Positions 37,599 through 46,245 of a stretch of DNA of 64,000 bases are shown piece after piece. A program made the translations under genes and the position numbers. Under the pieces are notes generated by a model. It did not search any database. It worked only from the letters and a program-made list of their open reading frames with translations, and was not told the DNA's origin. Positions within the stretch are counted from its first letter, which is position 1; each line of letters starts with the position of its first letter. This DNA comes from Lautropia dentalis. Lineage in GTDB: Bacteria > Pseudomonadota > Gammaproteobacteria > Burkholderiales > Burkholderiaceae_E. Where the stretch lies: the NCBI RefSeq assembly GCF_003892345.1, contig NZ_RRUE01000002.1, forward strand, positions 1,568,619-1,632,618, given 5' to 3'.

Positions 37599-39038
37599 AT
37601 GATCACTATTCCCCGTGCCACCAAGATCGTTGCCACGCTTGGACCGGCATCCAATTCGCCCGAGGTGCTGGCCCGGCTGTTCAAGGCAGGGGTCAACGTC
37701 GTCCGGGTCAACTTTTCCCATGGTACGGCCGAACAGCACACCGAGACGGTTCGTCTGGTGCGCGAGGTCGCGGTGGGCATCGGTACCGACGTGGGCGTGC
37801 TGGCCGACCTGCAGGGCCCGAAAATCCGTATCGGCAAGTTTGCCGACGGCAAGATCAACCTGAACCCGGGTGACCCGTTTGCCTTCGACATCCACACCGA
37901 GCTGGGCGACCAGAGCGTGGTGGGGCTGGACTACAAGGAGCTGGTCAACGACGTGCACCCGGGCGACACCCTGCTGCTCAACGATGGCCGGATGACCATG
38001 CGCGTGCTGCGCGTGTCCGACAGCCGCATCGAGTGCGAGACCATTCTGGGTGGTGTGCTGTCCGACCGCAAGGGCATCAACCGCCAGGGCGGTGGCCTGT
38101 CGGCGCCGGCGCTGACGGCCAAGGACATGGACGACATCAAGACGGCCGTCAGCTTCCAGGCCGACTTCATGGCCGTGTCGTTCCCGCGCAATGCGGCCGA
38201 CATGTACATGGCGCGCGAGCTGAACCGCGCTGCCGGCGGCAAGGCGCTGATGATCGCCAAGATCGAGCGCTACGAGGCCATCGGCAATCTGGAAGAGATC
38301 CTGAAGTCGTCGGACGGCATCATGGTGGCCCGGGGTGACCTGGCGGTGGAAGTGGGTGATGCGGCGGTTCCGGCCCTGCAGAAACGCATGATCCGCATGG
38401 CCAAGAACCTGAACAAGATCGCCATCACGGCCACGCAGATGATGGAGTCGATGATCGAGTCGCCGGTGCCGACGCGTGCGGAGATTTCCGACGTGGCCAA
38501 TGCGGTGCTGGATGGTACCGACGCGGTGATGCTGTCGGCCGAGACGGCTGCCGGCAAGTACCCGGTCGAGACGGTGAAGGCGATGGCCGAGGCCTGCGCC
38601 GAGGCCGACAAGGCCGACCATGCCATGGGCTTCGACACGGCATTCCTGGACCGGACGTTCACGCGTATCGACCAGTCGATCGCGATGGCGGCGCTGTTTG
38701 CGGCGCACCACATGCGGGCCAGCGCCATCGTGTCGCTGACGCAGTCGGGTTCGACGGCGCTGTGGATCACGCGTATCGATTCGGGTATTCCGGTCTATGC
38801 GCTGACGCCGGAAGAGAGTTCGCGTCGCCGCATGACGCTGTTCCGCGAGTGCCATCCGGTTGCGATGCAGTACCGTTCGTACGACATGCCGGCGGTGCTG
38901 GCGGATGTGGAGCGGCTGATGCTGGAAAATGGTCTGGTGAAGCGGGGCGATCTGGTGGTGATCACCGTGGGCGAGCCGGTTGGCAAGTCGGGTGGTACCA
39001 ACAACCTGAAGATCATCCGGATCGGCAGCCCGCATTGA
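37599..39038 (+). CDS. pyk: Pyruvate kinase
   Basis: 479 residues from the ATG at 37599, with GGGAGGA upstream; the frame is open far upstream without support. 'RATKIVATLGPAS' start, 'VNFSHG', active site 'MIAKIERYEAIGNLEEIL' and 'GIMVARGDLAVEVG', then the C-terminal domain. It converts phosphoenolpyruvate and ADP to pyruvate and ATP. In Burkholderiales it usually directly follows pgk; here 21.7 kb of other genes intervene. A GGAAGA/TCTTCC hairpin at 39057-39085 may end the transcript. Confidence 0.97.
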   Translation: MITIPRATKIVATLGPASNSPEVLARLFKAGVNVVRVNFSHGTAEQHTETVRLVREVAVGIGTDVGVLADLQGPKIRIGKFADGKINLNPGDPFAFDIHTELGDQSVVGLDYKELVNDVHPGDTLLLNDGRMTMRVLRVSDSRIECETILGGVLSDRKGINRQGGGLSAPALTAKDMDDIKTAVSFQADFMAVSFPRNAADMYMARELNRAAGGKALMIAKIERYEAIGNLEEILKSSDGIMVARGDLAVEVGDAAVPALQKRMIRMAKNLNKIAITATQMMESMIESPVPTRAEISDVANAVLDGTDAVMLSAETAAGKYPVETVKAMAEACAEADKADHAMGFDTAFLDRTFTRIDQSIAMAALFAAHHMRASAIVSLTQSGSTALWITRIDSGIPVYALTPEESSRRRMTLFRECHPVAMQYRSYDMPAVLADVERLMLENGLVKRGDLVVITVGEPVGKSGGTNNLKIIRIGSPH

Positions 39039-39163
39039 GTGTGGTCTGACGCCGGGGGAAGACTCCTGTTTTGGCGGGATCTTCCTTCTGCGGGTGAATG
39101 GGCGGTCGCTGGTTCCTTTCGGGGCTGGCGGCCGTTTCTTTTTTGCGGCTGGGAAGATGACTT

Positions 39164-39935
39164 CGCTGCGAGGGTGCGGGTTCCATGGAAGGCCTCTCCG
39201 CTGTGACAGTGCGGGTTTCATGGAAGACGGCTTCGTTGTGACGGTGCGGGTTTCATGGAAGACGACTTCGTTGTGGCACGCGCCCCGGAGCGGTATGCCC
39301 CTGCGGCTCATACGCTCACTGAAGCTTTGTTGCCCACGACCTGCGTCGTGGTCAACAAACCTCCAGGGCTAAAACACTTTCCGACAATCGGGGCTGCGCC
39401 CCGACTGTCAGAAAGTCGTTCACGCCTACCGCGAAATCGCCGCAGTGGCATCCCGCTCCGGGGCGCTTGTCCTGGAGGGCAGTGGCTCCAGTCCCGGGAA
39501 AGGCATTCTTCATCTTTTGCAGGGTCTGACCAGGATCGGTGAATTCCTCCATGGCTTTACTGGATCAGTACTCCAGTCTGGCTCGGGCCTGCGAAAGGTG
39601 TCCTTTTGCCCGTCAAAGGTGGGCAAACCTTGCTCAAGGGAATAATTGCCAGCCCGGTCGAAGCCGCGATATGGCGAGCTTGGGAAGCGGTGCGGGGAGC
39701 GGGGGGCTCCTGCGGCGATTTCACGGTAGCCGTGAACACTTCCTGACGGGCGGGCGTCAGCCCGGTTGTCGGGAAGTGTTATAGGCCTGCGGGTTTGTTG
39801 ACCACGACGAAGGTCGTGGGCATCAAAACCGCAGTGAGTGTATGAGCCGCAGGAGTCCCCCGCTCCCCGTGCCGCCCCACCCGGAGTCGTCTTCCGTAAA
39901 CCCAGCTTTCCACCCGAGGTCGTCTTTCGCACAGG
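39164..39935. repeat. Large palindromic intergenic repeat block 1 with flanking short tandem repeats
   Basis: The block fills most of the 1165-base gap between pyk and the aldolase. A left arm (39301-39445) and a right arm (39710-39852) are imperfect inverted copies, both running from CTGCGGCTCATAC to the phrase GCGAAATCGCCGCAG or a variant. Each arm contains two smaller hairpins: CACGACC...GTCGTG, and the ACTTTC...GAAAGT pair with a GC-rich stem. Outside the left arm lie three steps of a 35-base repeat holding GTGCGGG and CATGGAAGACG (39174, 39209, 39244); related units appear inverted outside the right arm. Block 2 (54396-55290) has the same plan. The spacer 39446-39709 holds nothing recognised. 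No real gene is supported, though open frames cross it. Confidence 0.85.
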
Positions 39936-40203
39936 TGGCTTGCCTTGCATGGAGCTCCGGCATGGCACAGAATCGCTGTCCCAGAGAGACAACCCTGCCC
40001 GTTTCCAAAGGGATATCAACGGGTTGAATGACATTCATGGCGCGGTGCCGCAGACCTGGAGGGGCGCGTACGGGCATCCCGGTGGGCGATGCGATTGCCT
40101 GTTAAAATCGTTTGCGGGCTGATCGGGGCAGGCACCTGTGAGGTTTACGGGGCTGTACGCCAGGTCGGCAACACCCACCTTTCACTGAGGAGAGACTCCC
40201 GCC

Positions 40204-41091
40204 ATGTCAATCACCACTGAACAACGCGACCGCGTCGCCAAGGGCCAGGGCTTCATCGCTGCACTGGACCAGAGCGGTGGCAGCACGCCCAAGGCCCTGA
40301 AGCTGTATGGCGTGGACGAAAGCGAATACAGCAACGACAAGGAAATGTTCGAACTCGTGCACAAGATGCGCGAGCGCATCGTTTCCAGCCCGGCCTTCAC
40401 CGGTGACCGCGTGGTGGGCGCCATCCTGTTCGAAGTGACGCTGGACGGCAAGTTCAACGGCAAGGACGCTGCCCAGTACCTGTGGGAAGAGAAGAAAGTC
40501 GTTCCCTTCCTGAAGATCGACAAGGGCCTGGCCGACAAGGCCGACGGCGTTCAGCTGATGAAGCCGATCCCGGGCCTGAAAGAGCTGCTGGCCCGTGCCA
40601 AGGCCAAGGGCGTGTTCGGTACGAAAGAGCGCTCGGTCGTGTACGAGAACAACGAGAAAGGCATCAACGAGGTGCTGGACCAGCAGTTCGCGCTGGGTGA
40701 GGAAGTGCTGGCCGCAGGTCTGGTGCCCATCATCGAGCCGGAAGTGGACATCAACTCGCCCAACCGTGCCGCCATCGAAGAAACGCTGAAAAAAGGCATC
40801 CTGGCCCGTCTGGACAAGGTGTCGGCCCCCGTCATCCTGAAGCTGACCATCCCCGAAGTGGATGGCGCCTTCGACGCCCTGGTCGCCCACCCGAAAGTCC
40901 TGAAGGTCGTGGCCCTGTCCGGCGGCTTCAACCGTGAAGAAGCCAACCGCCGCCTGGCCCGCAACAAGGGCATCATCGCCTCGTTCAGCCGTGCGCTGTC
41001 CGAGGGCCTGAGCGCCAAGCAGTCCGACGCCGAGTTCAACAAGGCGCTGGACGCCGCCATCCAGTCGATCTACGAAGCCTCGATCGCCTGA
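40204..41091 (+). CDS. fda: Class I fructose-bisphosphate aldolase (bacterial, Fda type)
   Basis: 295 residues. 'GFIAALDQSGGSTPKALKLY', 'DKGLADKADGVQLMKPI', 'GLVPIIEPEVDI' and 'PVILKLTIPE' with the probable Schiff-base Lys213 match the Staphylococcus Fda type, a metal-independent class I enzyme. It splits fructose-1,6-bisphosphate into two triose phosphates. Burkholderiales normally have a class II, zinc-dependent aldolase at this place between pyk and purC, so this is a replacement by an unrelated enzyme. GAGGAGAG lies before the ATG. Confidence 0.93.
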   Translation: MSITTEQRDRVAKGQGFIAALDQSGGSTPKALKLYGVDESEYSNDKEMFELVHKMRERIVSSPAFTGDRVVGAILFEVTLDGKFNGKDAAQYLWEEKKVVPFLKIDKGLADKADGVQLMKPIPGLKELLARAKAKGVFGTKERSVVYENNEKGINEVLDQQFALGEEVLAAGLVPIIEPEVDINSPNRAAIEETLKKGILARLDKVSAPVILKLTIPEVDGAFDALVAHPKVLKVVALSGGFNREEANRRLARNKGIIASFSRALSEGLSAKQSDAEFNKALDAAIQSIYEASIA

Positions 41092-41110
41092 TGAAGGTCA
41101 GCTGAACCTG

Positions 41111-41133
41111 CCGGGCCGCCTCGTGTGGCCCGG
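41111..41133 (+). terminator. Hairpin after the aldolase gene
   Basis: CCGGGCC (41111-41117) pairs with GGCCCGG (41127-41133), about 20 bases after the stop codon. No T-run follows. A second, looser pair, AAACCGG and CCGGTTT (41151-41157 and 41189-41195), comes next and ends in TTTCTT, so termination may use either. Confidence 0.45.
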
Positions 41134-41260
41134 TGGAAGAGGCTGGACGGAAACCGGTCAGTTCTGCTCCCGTGTGGGGGTGGGGTGGCCGGTTTCTTGC
41201 TGTGGTTGTGAGTGCAAGGGCACTGCAGGTACACTCGTTACGGTGATGGAGGGCTTTGCG

Positions 41261-41464
41261 ATGGCAATGAAGAAGGCACAGCTGTTTCCCAGGCTGGTGG
41301 ATGCAGAAGCTGAGGCGCGTTTCTACGCGGCCGTGAATGCTCGTATCGAGGAAAATCTGGATGACCCTTCGCCGGATGTCGACGACGAGGAAGTGCAGGC
41401 CAGTATCGACAGCATCATCCGGAGCGCCGAGGCACGCTACAACCGAAAGGCAGGAGGCGCATGA
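41261..41464 (+). CDS. Acidic antitoxin of module 2
   Basis: 67 residues from the ATG at 41261, with GGAGGG seven bases upstream. 'RLVDAEAEARFYAAVNARIE' and 'DVDDEEVQASIDSIIRSAEA' keep the layout seen in the antitoxins at 23776 and 49417 but with more divergence. It overlaps the toxin start by ATGA. No known DNA-binding motif is evident. Confidence 0.75.
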   Translation: MAMKKAQLFPRLVDAEAEARFYAAVNARIEENLDDPSPDVDDEEVQASIDSIIRSAEARYNRKAGGA

Positions 41465-41736
41465 AGCGTTACAGGGTGCGCTGGCGTCCGGGGGCACGCA
41501 TGGATTACGAGCAGGCCATGCAATGGGTGGCGGAGCGTTCTCCAGCTGGTGCAAAGCATCTGCGCAATGAGGTGCGTGAACGATTGAAGTATCTGGCGGC
41601 TTTCCCCCGTTCGGCGCCCGTCTCTGCGGCCCGTGGGTCACGACAGGCGGTCGTACGGAGTTATCTGATATTTTATACAGTTGAAGAAGATTTTATCCGT
41701 ATCGTCGATTTCAGACATGGTGCCCGTGATTATTGA
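41461..41736 (+). CDS. ParE/RelE-superfamily toxin (module 2)
   Basis: 91 residues. 'VRWRPGARMDYEQAMQWVAE' and 'SYLIFYTVEEDFIRIVDFRH' followed by 'GARDY' fit the ParE fold. It is the most divergent of the three toxins here. It sits directly downstream of its antitoxin and ahead of the convergent azoreductase gene. Target unknown. Confidence 0.83.
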   Translation: MKRYRVRWRPGARMDYEQAMQWVAERSPAGAKHLRNEVRERLKYLAAFPRSAPVSAARGSRQAVVRSYLIFYTVEEDFIRIVDFRHGARDY

Positions 41737-41883
41737 CCGGGCATATGACCGGGCTGTTATGCGGCGTGGGACACGCCGCCTTGGGTTCTGCCGAAGGGTG
41801 GGAAACTCGCATTGCTGGTGCGAGAAATCGGTTGGCGCCATGAACAGTCGGCGGATCAATGGCACCGGGCAAGGCGACGGAGG

Positions 41884-42564
41884 TTATTGGTTGTCTTTGG
41901 TAGCCGCTATGCTTGCTGCCACTTCGTCCACCCCAGCCTCGGCCTCCCGCAGCGACTGCTGCAGCCGCTCGTCACCGAACTCGTCGTATTCCACGGCCAC
42001 ACTGTGCGCGTCGGTGATGCCCAGATAGCGCAGTGCCGTGAACACGGCCGGTTCCACATGGTTCCAGCCGGCCATCTGGCCGCCGTCGTAGCCGTAGTCG
42101 CCCCGTGAGCTGAGCACCACCACGCGCTTGTTCATGTCGGTCAGCATCGGCCAGTAGGGGGCGCCTTCCCGGTTGCGGTCGAAGCCAAAGGTACGGCCCA
42201 CGCGCACGATGTTGTCGATCCATGCCTTGAACTGCGCCGGCGGCCCGAAGTTGTACATGGGGACGCCGGCCACGATGATGTCGGCGGCCAGCAGCTCGTC
42301 CACCAGTTCATCGCTGGTGCGCAGCACCTCGCGCATCCACGGCTCGCGCTGGGCCTCGGGGGTGAAGGCGGCGTGAATCCACCGGCCGGTGACGGGCGGT
42401 GGCGGATTCTGGCCCACGTCCCGATAGATGACGCGGGCATCGGGTTCGTGCTGCAGCCACTGGTCCACGAAGCGGCGGGACAGGCGCCGGGTATGGGAGC
42501 CGAAAGGGTCGGTACCGGAGAGACCAGCGCGGGCGCTGGCGTCGAGGTGAAGGAGGGTGGTCAT
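41884..42564 (-). CDS. azoR: FMN-dependent NADH-azoreductase / quinone oxidoreductase
   Basis: 226 residues from the ATG at 42564. 'LLHLDASARAGLSGTDPFGS' is the phosphate-binding loop region of flavodoxin-like reductases, and 'GVPMYNFGPPAQFKAWIDNI' is the AzoR signature. It reduces quinones and azo compounds by two electrons, protecting against quinone stress. Convergent with toxin module 2; divergent from the LysR gene, which may regulate it. Confidence 0.9.
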   Translation of the reverse strand: MTTLLHLDASARAGLSGTDPFGSHTRRLSRRFVDQWLQHEPDARVIYRDVGQNPPPPVTGRWIHAAFTPEAQREPWMREVLRTSDELVDELLAADIIVAGVPMYNFGPPAQFKAWIDNIVRVGRTFGFDRNREGAPYWPMLTDMNKRVVVLSSRGDYGYDGGQMAGWNHVEPAVFTALRYLGITDAHSVAVEYDEFGDERLQQSLREAEAGVDEVAASIAATKDNQ

Positions 42565-42655
42565 ATCGGGAGAAACGGATTCAGCAGGATTTGGACGGGT
42601 TGTGGAAGGAATGGCCTGTTCGGAGCTTCCCGGACCCAGAAAATCCGGAGCCGGA

Positions 42656-42723
42656 CAGGTCACGATGAACGGACTGTGCGGTCACGATGCCGGAAGCGTC
42701 GGTCACGATTGGCGGAATACGCA
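42656..42723 (-). mobile_element. IS21-family-like terminal sequence (right-facing tip), solo
   Basis: GGTCACGAT occurs at 42658, 42680 and 42701, and the tip reads TGCGTATTCC on the minus strand, ending at 42723. Read inward this is nearly the same as 16382-16450 (steps of 21 and 22 bases from the tip in both). No transposase gene is nearby. The two ends face each other across 26.3 kb. Lies between azoR and the LysR gene. Confidence 0.7.
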
Positions 42724-42853
42724 AGGTGCCCATCAGCTATTCGCCGATCACGGCAGATGAGCATCGTTCATGTGCTGGTATTGTTTGAAAAGACCTGCCG
42801 CGTGACAAACGATGGTTTTTCATCCCATGGATGAGATGGCATCATCTGCTTTC

Positions 42854-42895
42854 GAAGCCCGAAGCCCGAAGCCCGAAGCCCGAAGCCCGAAGCCC
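42854..42895 (+). repeat. Heptanucleotide tandem repeat (GAAGCCC x6)
   Basis: Six perfect copies of the seven-base unit, 100 bases upstream of the LysR start. The unit is not a multiple of three, so a change in copy number would shift any reading frame across it and also alter promoter spacing. The frame of the LysR gene is open through it, but the best LysR start lies downstream. Copy-number variation between strains is likely. Confidence 0.85.
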
Positions 42896-42994
42896 GGAAC
42901 GCCAGGCTCGGAGTCTGGGGTCCGGAATCTGAAACCCGAAACCCTGGCCGCAAGCCCGCACTTGTGGAATGTCGATACTCTGAACCACCACGCC

Positions 42995-43882
42995 ATGCCC
43001 GACCCCTTCCGCTTTTCCCTCAATGCCCTGCAGGTGTTCGAGTCCGCTGCCCGACTGGGCAGCTTCAAGGCGGCGGCGGCCGAGCTGTCGGTCACCCCGA
43101 CGGCAGTCAGTCACCGCATCCGTGCGCTGGAAGAGGCGCTGGGCTGTGCGCTGTTTCACCGGCAGGTGCGTGCCATCACGCTGACGCCCGAAGGTGAGCA
43201 GCTGCAGGCTGGTGTCAGCCGTGGCCTGCAGGAGATCGCCGCCTGTGTGGACCGTATCCGTCATCCGCTGCGGCAGACCGTGACCGTGTCGATGACGCCC
43301 GAGTTTGCCGCGCAGTGGCTGGTGCCCCGGCTGGCCCGTTTTCAGGGGCAGCATCCAGATATTGCGTTGCACGTGCACGCGTCCTACGAAACGGCCGATC
43401 TGGATGCGGGTGTGGCCGATCTGGCCATCCGTTATGGCCAGGAGCCGCTGGCCGGGGTGGAGGCGATCCCGCTGTTCCGGGAGCGCTTTGGCCCCGTGGC
43501 TTCACCGGTGCTGTGCCGGCAGCTTGGACCCGACCCGCGGACCTGGCCGCTGATCTGGCTGACGTGGTACCGGCCGGCCCATCGGGTATTCGACTGGCCG
43601 GCCTGGGCCGAAGCGGCGGGACTTCCAGCGGATGCACTGACGCCGGGGAACCGCTATTCGGACGGGACGCTGGCCGTGCAGGCCGCGGTGGCGGGGCAGG
43701 GGGTGGCGCTGCTGGGATTGCCGCTGCTGACGCGGGAACTGGAGACGGGGTTGCTGGAGGTGCTGCCGGGGCCAGTGCTGGAAGGGTACTGCTACCATGT
43801 GTGTGCCCCAGTTCGGCGTGCGGGTACACCCGCCATGCAGAAGGTTCGGGCGTGGATCGAGGCGGAGGCGCAGTTTTCATGA
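42995..43882 (+). CDS. LysR-family transcription regulator, GcvA-like
   Basis: 295 residues from the ATG at 42995, where the family pattern begins: 'FSLNALQVFESAARLGSFKA' then 'AAELSVTPTAVSHRIRALEE', the winged helix. The effector domain ('TVSMTPEFAAQWLVPRLARF', 'DLAIRYGQ') resembles the GcvA group. Effector not known. It faces away from azoR, and the space between holds the IS21-like end and the heptamer repeat, so its control region has been rearranged. Confidence 0.9.
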   Translation: MPDPFRFSLNALQVFESAARLGSFKAAAAELSVTPTAVSHRIRALEEALGCALFHRQVRAITLTPEGEQLQAGVSRGLQEIAACVDRIRHPLRQTVTVSMTPEFAAQWLVPRLARFQGQHPDIALHVHASYETADLDAGVADLAIRYGQEPLAGVEAIPLFRERFGPVASPVLCRQLGPDPRTWPLIWLTWYRPAHRVFDWPAWAEAAGLPADALTPGNRYSDGTLAVQAAVAGQGVALLGLPLLTRELETGLLEVLPGPVLEGYCYHVCAPVRRAGTPAMQKVRAWIEAEAQFS

Positions 43883-43926
43883 GCCAGGCATGTGTCGTTC
43901 ATGTCGGGCAATAACCGGGAGGAGAC

Positions 43927-44226
43927 ATGGCTTCTTTTGATATGAACAATGTCGTGGCTGGGGCGATTCAGGGAGGTGCCGTCGGCAGCTGCCTCGGCTG
44001 GTATTTCATGCGCAGGCCATCCCGCGCCCTGCGTATTTATGTCACGTCCTTTGTGACGTTTCTTGCGGTCAGCCTGGGTTGTCAACTGGTGTTTCGTCCT
44101 GACCTGGATCTCGAACACACCGCCATGCGGGCGTTTTGGCTTTCGCTGGTCTATGCCGCGGCTTTCGGTACGGTCATGGTGCTGGAAACCAGACGCAACC
44201 GTCGCCGGCAGGCTGATCCCACATGA
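43927..44226 (+). CDS. Small membrane protein, not recognised
   Basis: 99 residues with about three hydrophobic segments: 'VVAGAIQGGAVGSCLGWYF', 'IYVTSFVTFLAVSLGCQLVF' and 'AFWLSLVYAAAFGTVMVLE'. Strong ribosome site GGGAGGAG ahead of the ATG. Basic C-terminus, presumably cytoplasmic. The stop overlaps the start of the next small frame. Function unknown. Confidence 0.6.
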   Translation: MASFDMNNVVAGAIQGGAVGSCLGWYFMRRPSRALRIYVTSFVTFLAVSLGCQLVFRPDLDLEHTAMRAFWLSLVYAAAFGTVMVLETRRNRRRQADPT

Positions 44227-44315
44227 ATGTTTTCATCGATGCCCTGACCGATCTGCCGGAACCCAGTCAGGCGCTGCGTGATCTGCATGCCCGCTACCTG
44301 CGAGAGAGGGGCTGA
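44223..44315 (+). CDS. Tiny ORF coupled to the membrane protein, unknown
   Basis: 30 residues, 'MNVFIDALTDLPEPSQALRD' then 'LHARYLRERG'. Overlaps the preceding stop by ATGA, which favours translation, but nothing else supports it. Could be the remnant of a longer gene. Confidence 0.35.
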   Translation: MNVFIDALTDLPEPSQALRDLHARYLRERG

Positions 44316-44383
44316 CATGCCCGCTGCAGCAAGGACGCAGAACCAGCGCCCCTGCAGCGGATTCTGCAAAGGAGACGCACCCC

Positions 44384-45118
44384 ATGCATCTGAAAGGCAA
44401 AAAGGCATTCGTCACTGGCGGTACCGAGGGTATTGGTGCGGCCATCGTGACGCAGCTGGTGGCGCGTGGCGCTGAGGTCGTGACCTGTGCCCGTCATGAA
44501 CCCGGGCAGCTGCCGGGGCCGAGGGTGTCGTTCCGGCGCTGTGATCTGGCGTCGGCGGCCGACCGCGAGGCCCTGATTGCCTGGCTTGTGTCGACGCATC
44601 CCGATCTTGCCGTACTGGTCAACAATGCGGCCGTCCAGCATGCGCTGGACTTCATGCAGGCCGGATTGACGCAGATTCAGGCCGCAGCCTCACTGGAGCT
44701 GGCACTGAATCTGGAAGCCCCCATCATGCTGTCGGCCGGGTTGTTGCCCCTGCTGGCGCGCCAGCCCGAGGCGGCCATCGTCAATGTGACCACGGGGCTG
44801 GCCCTGGCGCCCAAGCAGTCGGCGCCGGTCTACTGTGCCACCAAGGCAGCGCTGCGCTCCTTTACGCGGTCGCTGCGCTATCAGGTGGAAGTGTCTGCAC
44901 CCCATGTGCGGGTACAGGAAGTGATCCCGCCGCTGGTCGATACCCGCATGACGGCGGGGCGGGGCACAGGCAAGATGTCGCCGTCGGCGGTGGCCGAAGC
45001 GCTGGTGACGGCCATCGAGCGGGGTACCGATGAGTGCTGCGTGGGCAAATCCCGGCTGTTGCGGCTGGTGATGCGGATCGCGCCGGGCCTGGGGTACCGG
45101 ATTCTGAAGCGGGAGTGA
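44384..45118 (+). CDS. Short-chain dehydrogenase/reductase, DltE-like
   Basis: 244 residues. Rossmann motif 'VTGGTEGIGAAIV', 'VNNAAVQH' and catalytic Tyr-x-x-x-Lys in 'PVYCATKAALRSF' mark a classical NAD(P)-dependent SDR. The ending ('LLRLVMRIAPGLGYRILKRE') is that of the DltE-like group. AGGAG precedes the ATG. Substrate not known; it precedes an AroE-like dehydrogenase but 268 bases separate them. Confidence 0.88.
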   Translation: MHLKGKKAFVTGGTEGIGAAIVTQLVARGAEVVTCARHEPGQLPGPRVSFRRCDLASAADREALIAWLVSTHPDLAVLVNNAAVQHALDFMQAGLTQIQAAASLELALNLEAPIMLSAGLLPLLARQPEAAIVNVTTGLALAPKQSAPVYCATKAALRSFTRSLRYQVEVSAPHVRVQEVIPPLVDTRMTAGRGTGKMSPSAVAEALVTAIERGTDECCVGKSRLLRLVMRIAPGLGYRILKRE

Positions 45119-45386
45119 GGAAAGATCAGGGCGCTGGTGTCTGGATTGTTCACTGGCGGGCTTGCCGGTACCGTGGCATGGTTTACCCTGAAACCCGACC
45201 GTCAGAAGGGCGATTCCGCGTAGCCTCCACAATGTACCCGGGTCCAGCCCCCCATTTCTCTTGCCGCCGCTTGATGCAAAATACCGTGTCTTGCCCGTAC
45301 CGGAGACAGGCATGACAGGTCGAGGGGGTGGCATGCCGGTACGGGCCATCTTTCGGCCCCCTCATCCATCCCTATCGTGGACATCG

Positions 45387-46223
45387 ATGGACATCAGCGG
45401 CAACACCCGGCTCATCGCGCATATCGGTTATCCCACCCAAACCTTCAAGGCACCGCTGATCTACAACCCTTACTTTCAGTCGGCGGGCCTCGATGTGGTG
45501 GTGGTACCCTTTGCCTCGCAGCCAGACGGCTATCCGGCGCTGCTGCGGGCGCTCTTCACGGCAGAGAATGTGGTGGGGGCGCTGATCACCATGCCGCACA
45601 AGGTGAGCACCTGCGGGCTGCTGGACCGGGTGTCGGCCACGGCGCAGATTGCCGGGGCCTGCAATGCGGTGCGACGCGGGGCCGACGGCCGGCTGGAGGG
45701 GGACATGTTCGATGGGGAGGGCTTCGTGCGCAGCCTGCGCACCCGGGGAATCGATCCGGCGGGTCATTCGGCGCTGGTGGTGGGGTGTGGCGGCGTGGGG
45801 TCGGCCATTGCGGCTTCGCTGGCGGCTGCGGGCGTGGACCGGCTGGCCCTGTACGACATCGACCTGGCTGCCTGCCAGCGGCTGGCGGCGCGGCTGGCAC
45901 ACCATTATCCGGCGCTCCGGGTGGAGCCGGGACAGAACGATCCGGCCGGGTTCGACGTGGTGGTCAATGCCACAGCGCTCGGCATGAAGGCCGGTGACCC
46001 CATGCCCATGGACGTGAACCGCATCTCGCCGGACGCCTTCGTGGGCGAGGTGGTGCTGAAGGCCGAGATCACGCCGTTTCTGGCGGCGGTGAAGGCGCGG
46101 GGCTGCCGGTATCAGGTGGGCACCGACATGCTGTTCGAGCAGATTCCGGCCTACCTGTCCTGGTTCGAGCTGCCCACGACGGATGCCGCCACGCTGCGCC
46201 GGCTGGCGCGGATTGCGTACTGA
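45387..46223 (+). CDS. Shikimate/quinate dehydrogenase-like protein (AroE family)
   Basis: 278 residues from the ATG at 45387. 'HIGYPTQTFKAPLIYNPYF' is the substrate region, 'LITMPHKVSTCGLLD' holds the catalytic Lys, and 'ALVVGCGGVGSAIAASLAAA' is the NAD(P) loop. The substrate loop differs from true AroE (the Ser-x-Ser region is Pro-Thr-Gln-Thr-Phe). Only 22 bases separate it from an aromatic-acid transporter, so a catabolic role on quinate, shikimate or a related hydroaromatic acid is likelier than a biosynthetic one. Confidence 0.85.
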   Translation: MDISGNTRLIAHIGYPTQTFKAPLIYNPYFQSAGLDVVVVPFASQPDGYPALLRALFTAENVVGALITMPHKVSTCGLLDRVSATAQIAGACNAVRRGADGRLEGDMFDGEGFVRSLRTRGIDPAGHSALVVGCGGVGSAIAASLAAAGVDRLALYDIDLAACQRLAARLAHHYPALRVEPGQNDPAGFDVVVNATALGMKAGDPMPMDVNRISPDAFVGEVVLKAEITPFLAAVKARGCRYQVGTDMLFEQIPAYLSWFELPTTDAATLRRLARIAY

Positions 46224-46245
46224 ACGGGCAGGGAGGAACGCACAC

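Noticed and set aside
39255-39542. 95-codon frame in palindromic block 1 with a counterpart in block 2
   Set aside because: The shared part is just the repeat arm read in the same frame; it breaks off differently in the two blocks.
42854-42895. GAAGCCC array considered as a CRISPR remnant
   Set aside because: Seven-base units without spacers; a simple tandem repeat. No CRISPR array or cas gene is seen in the window.
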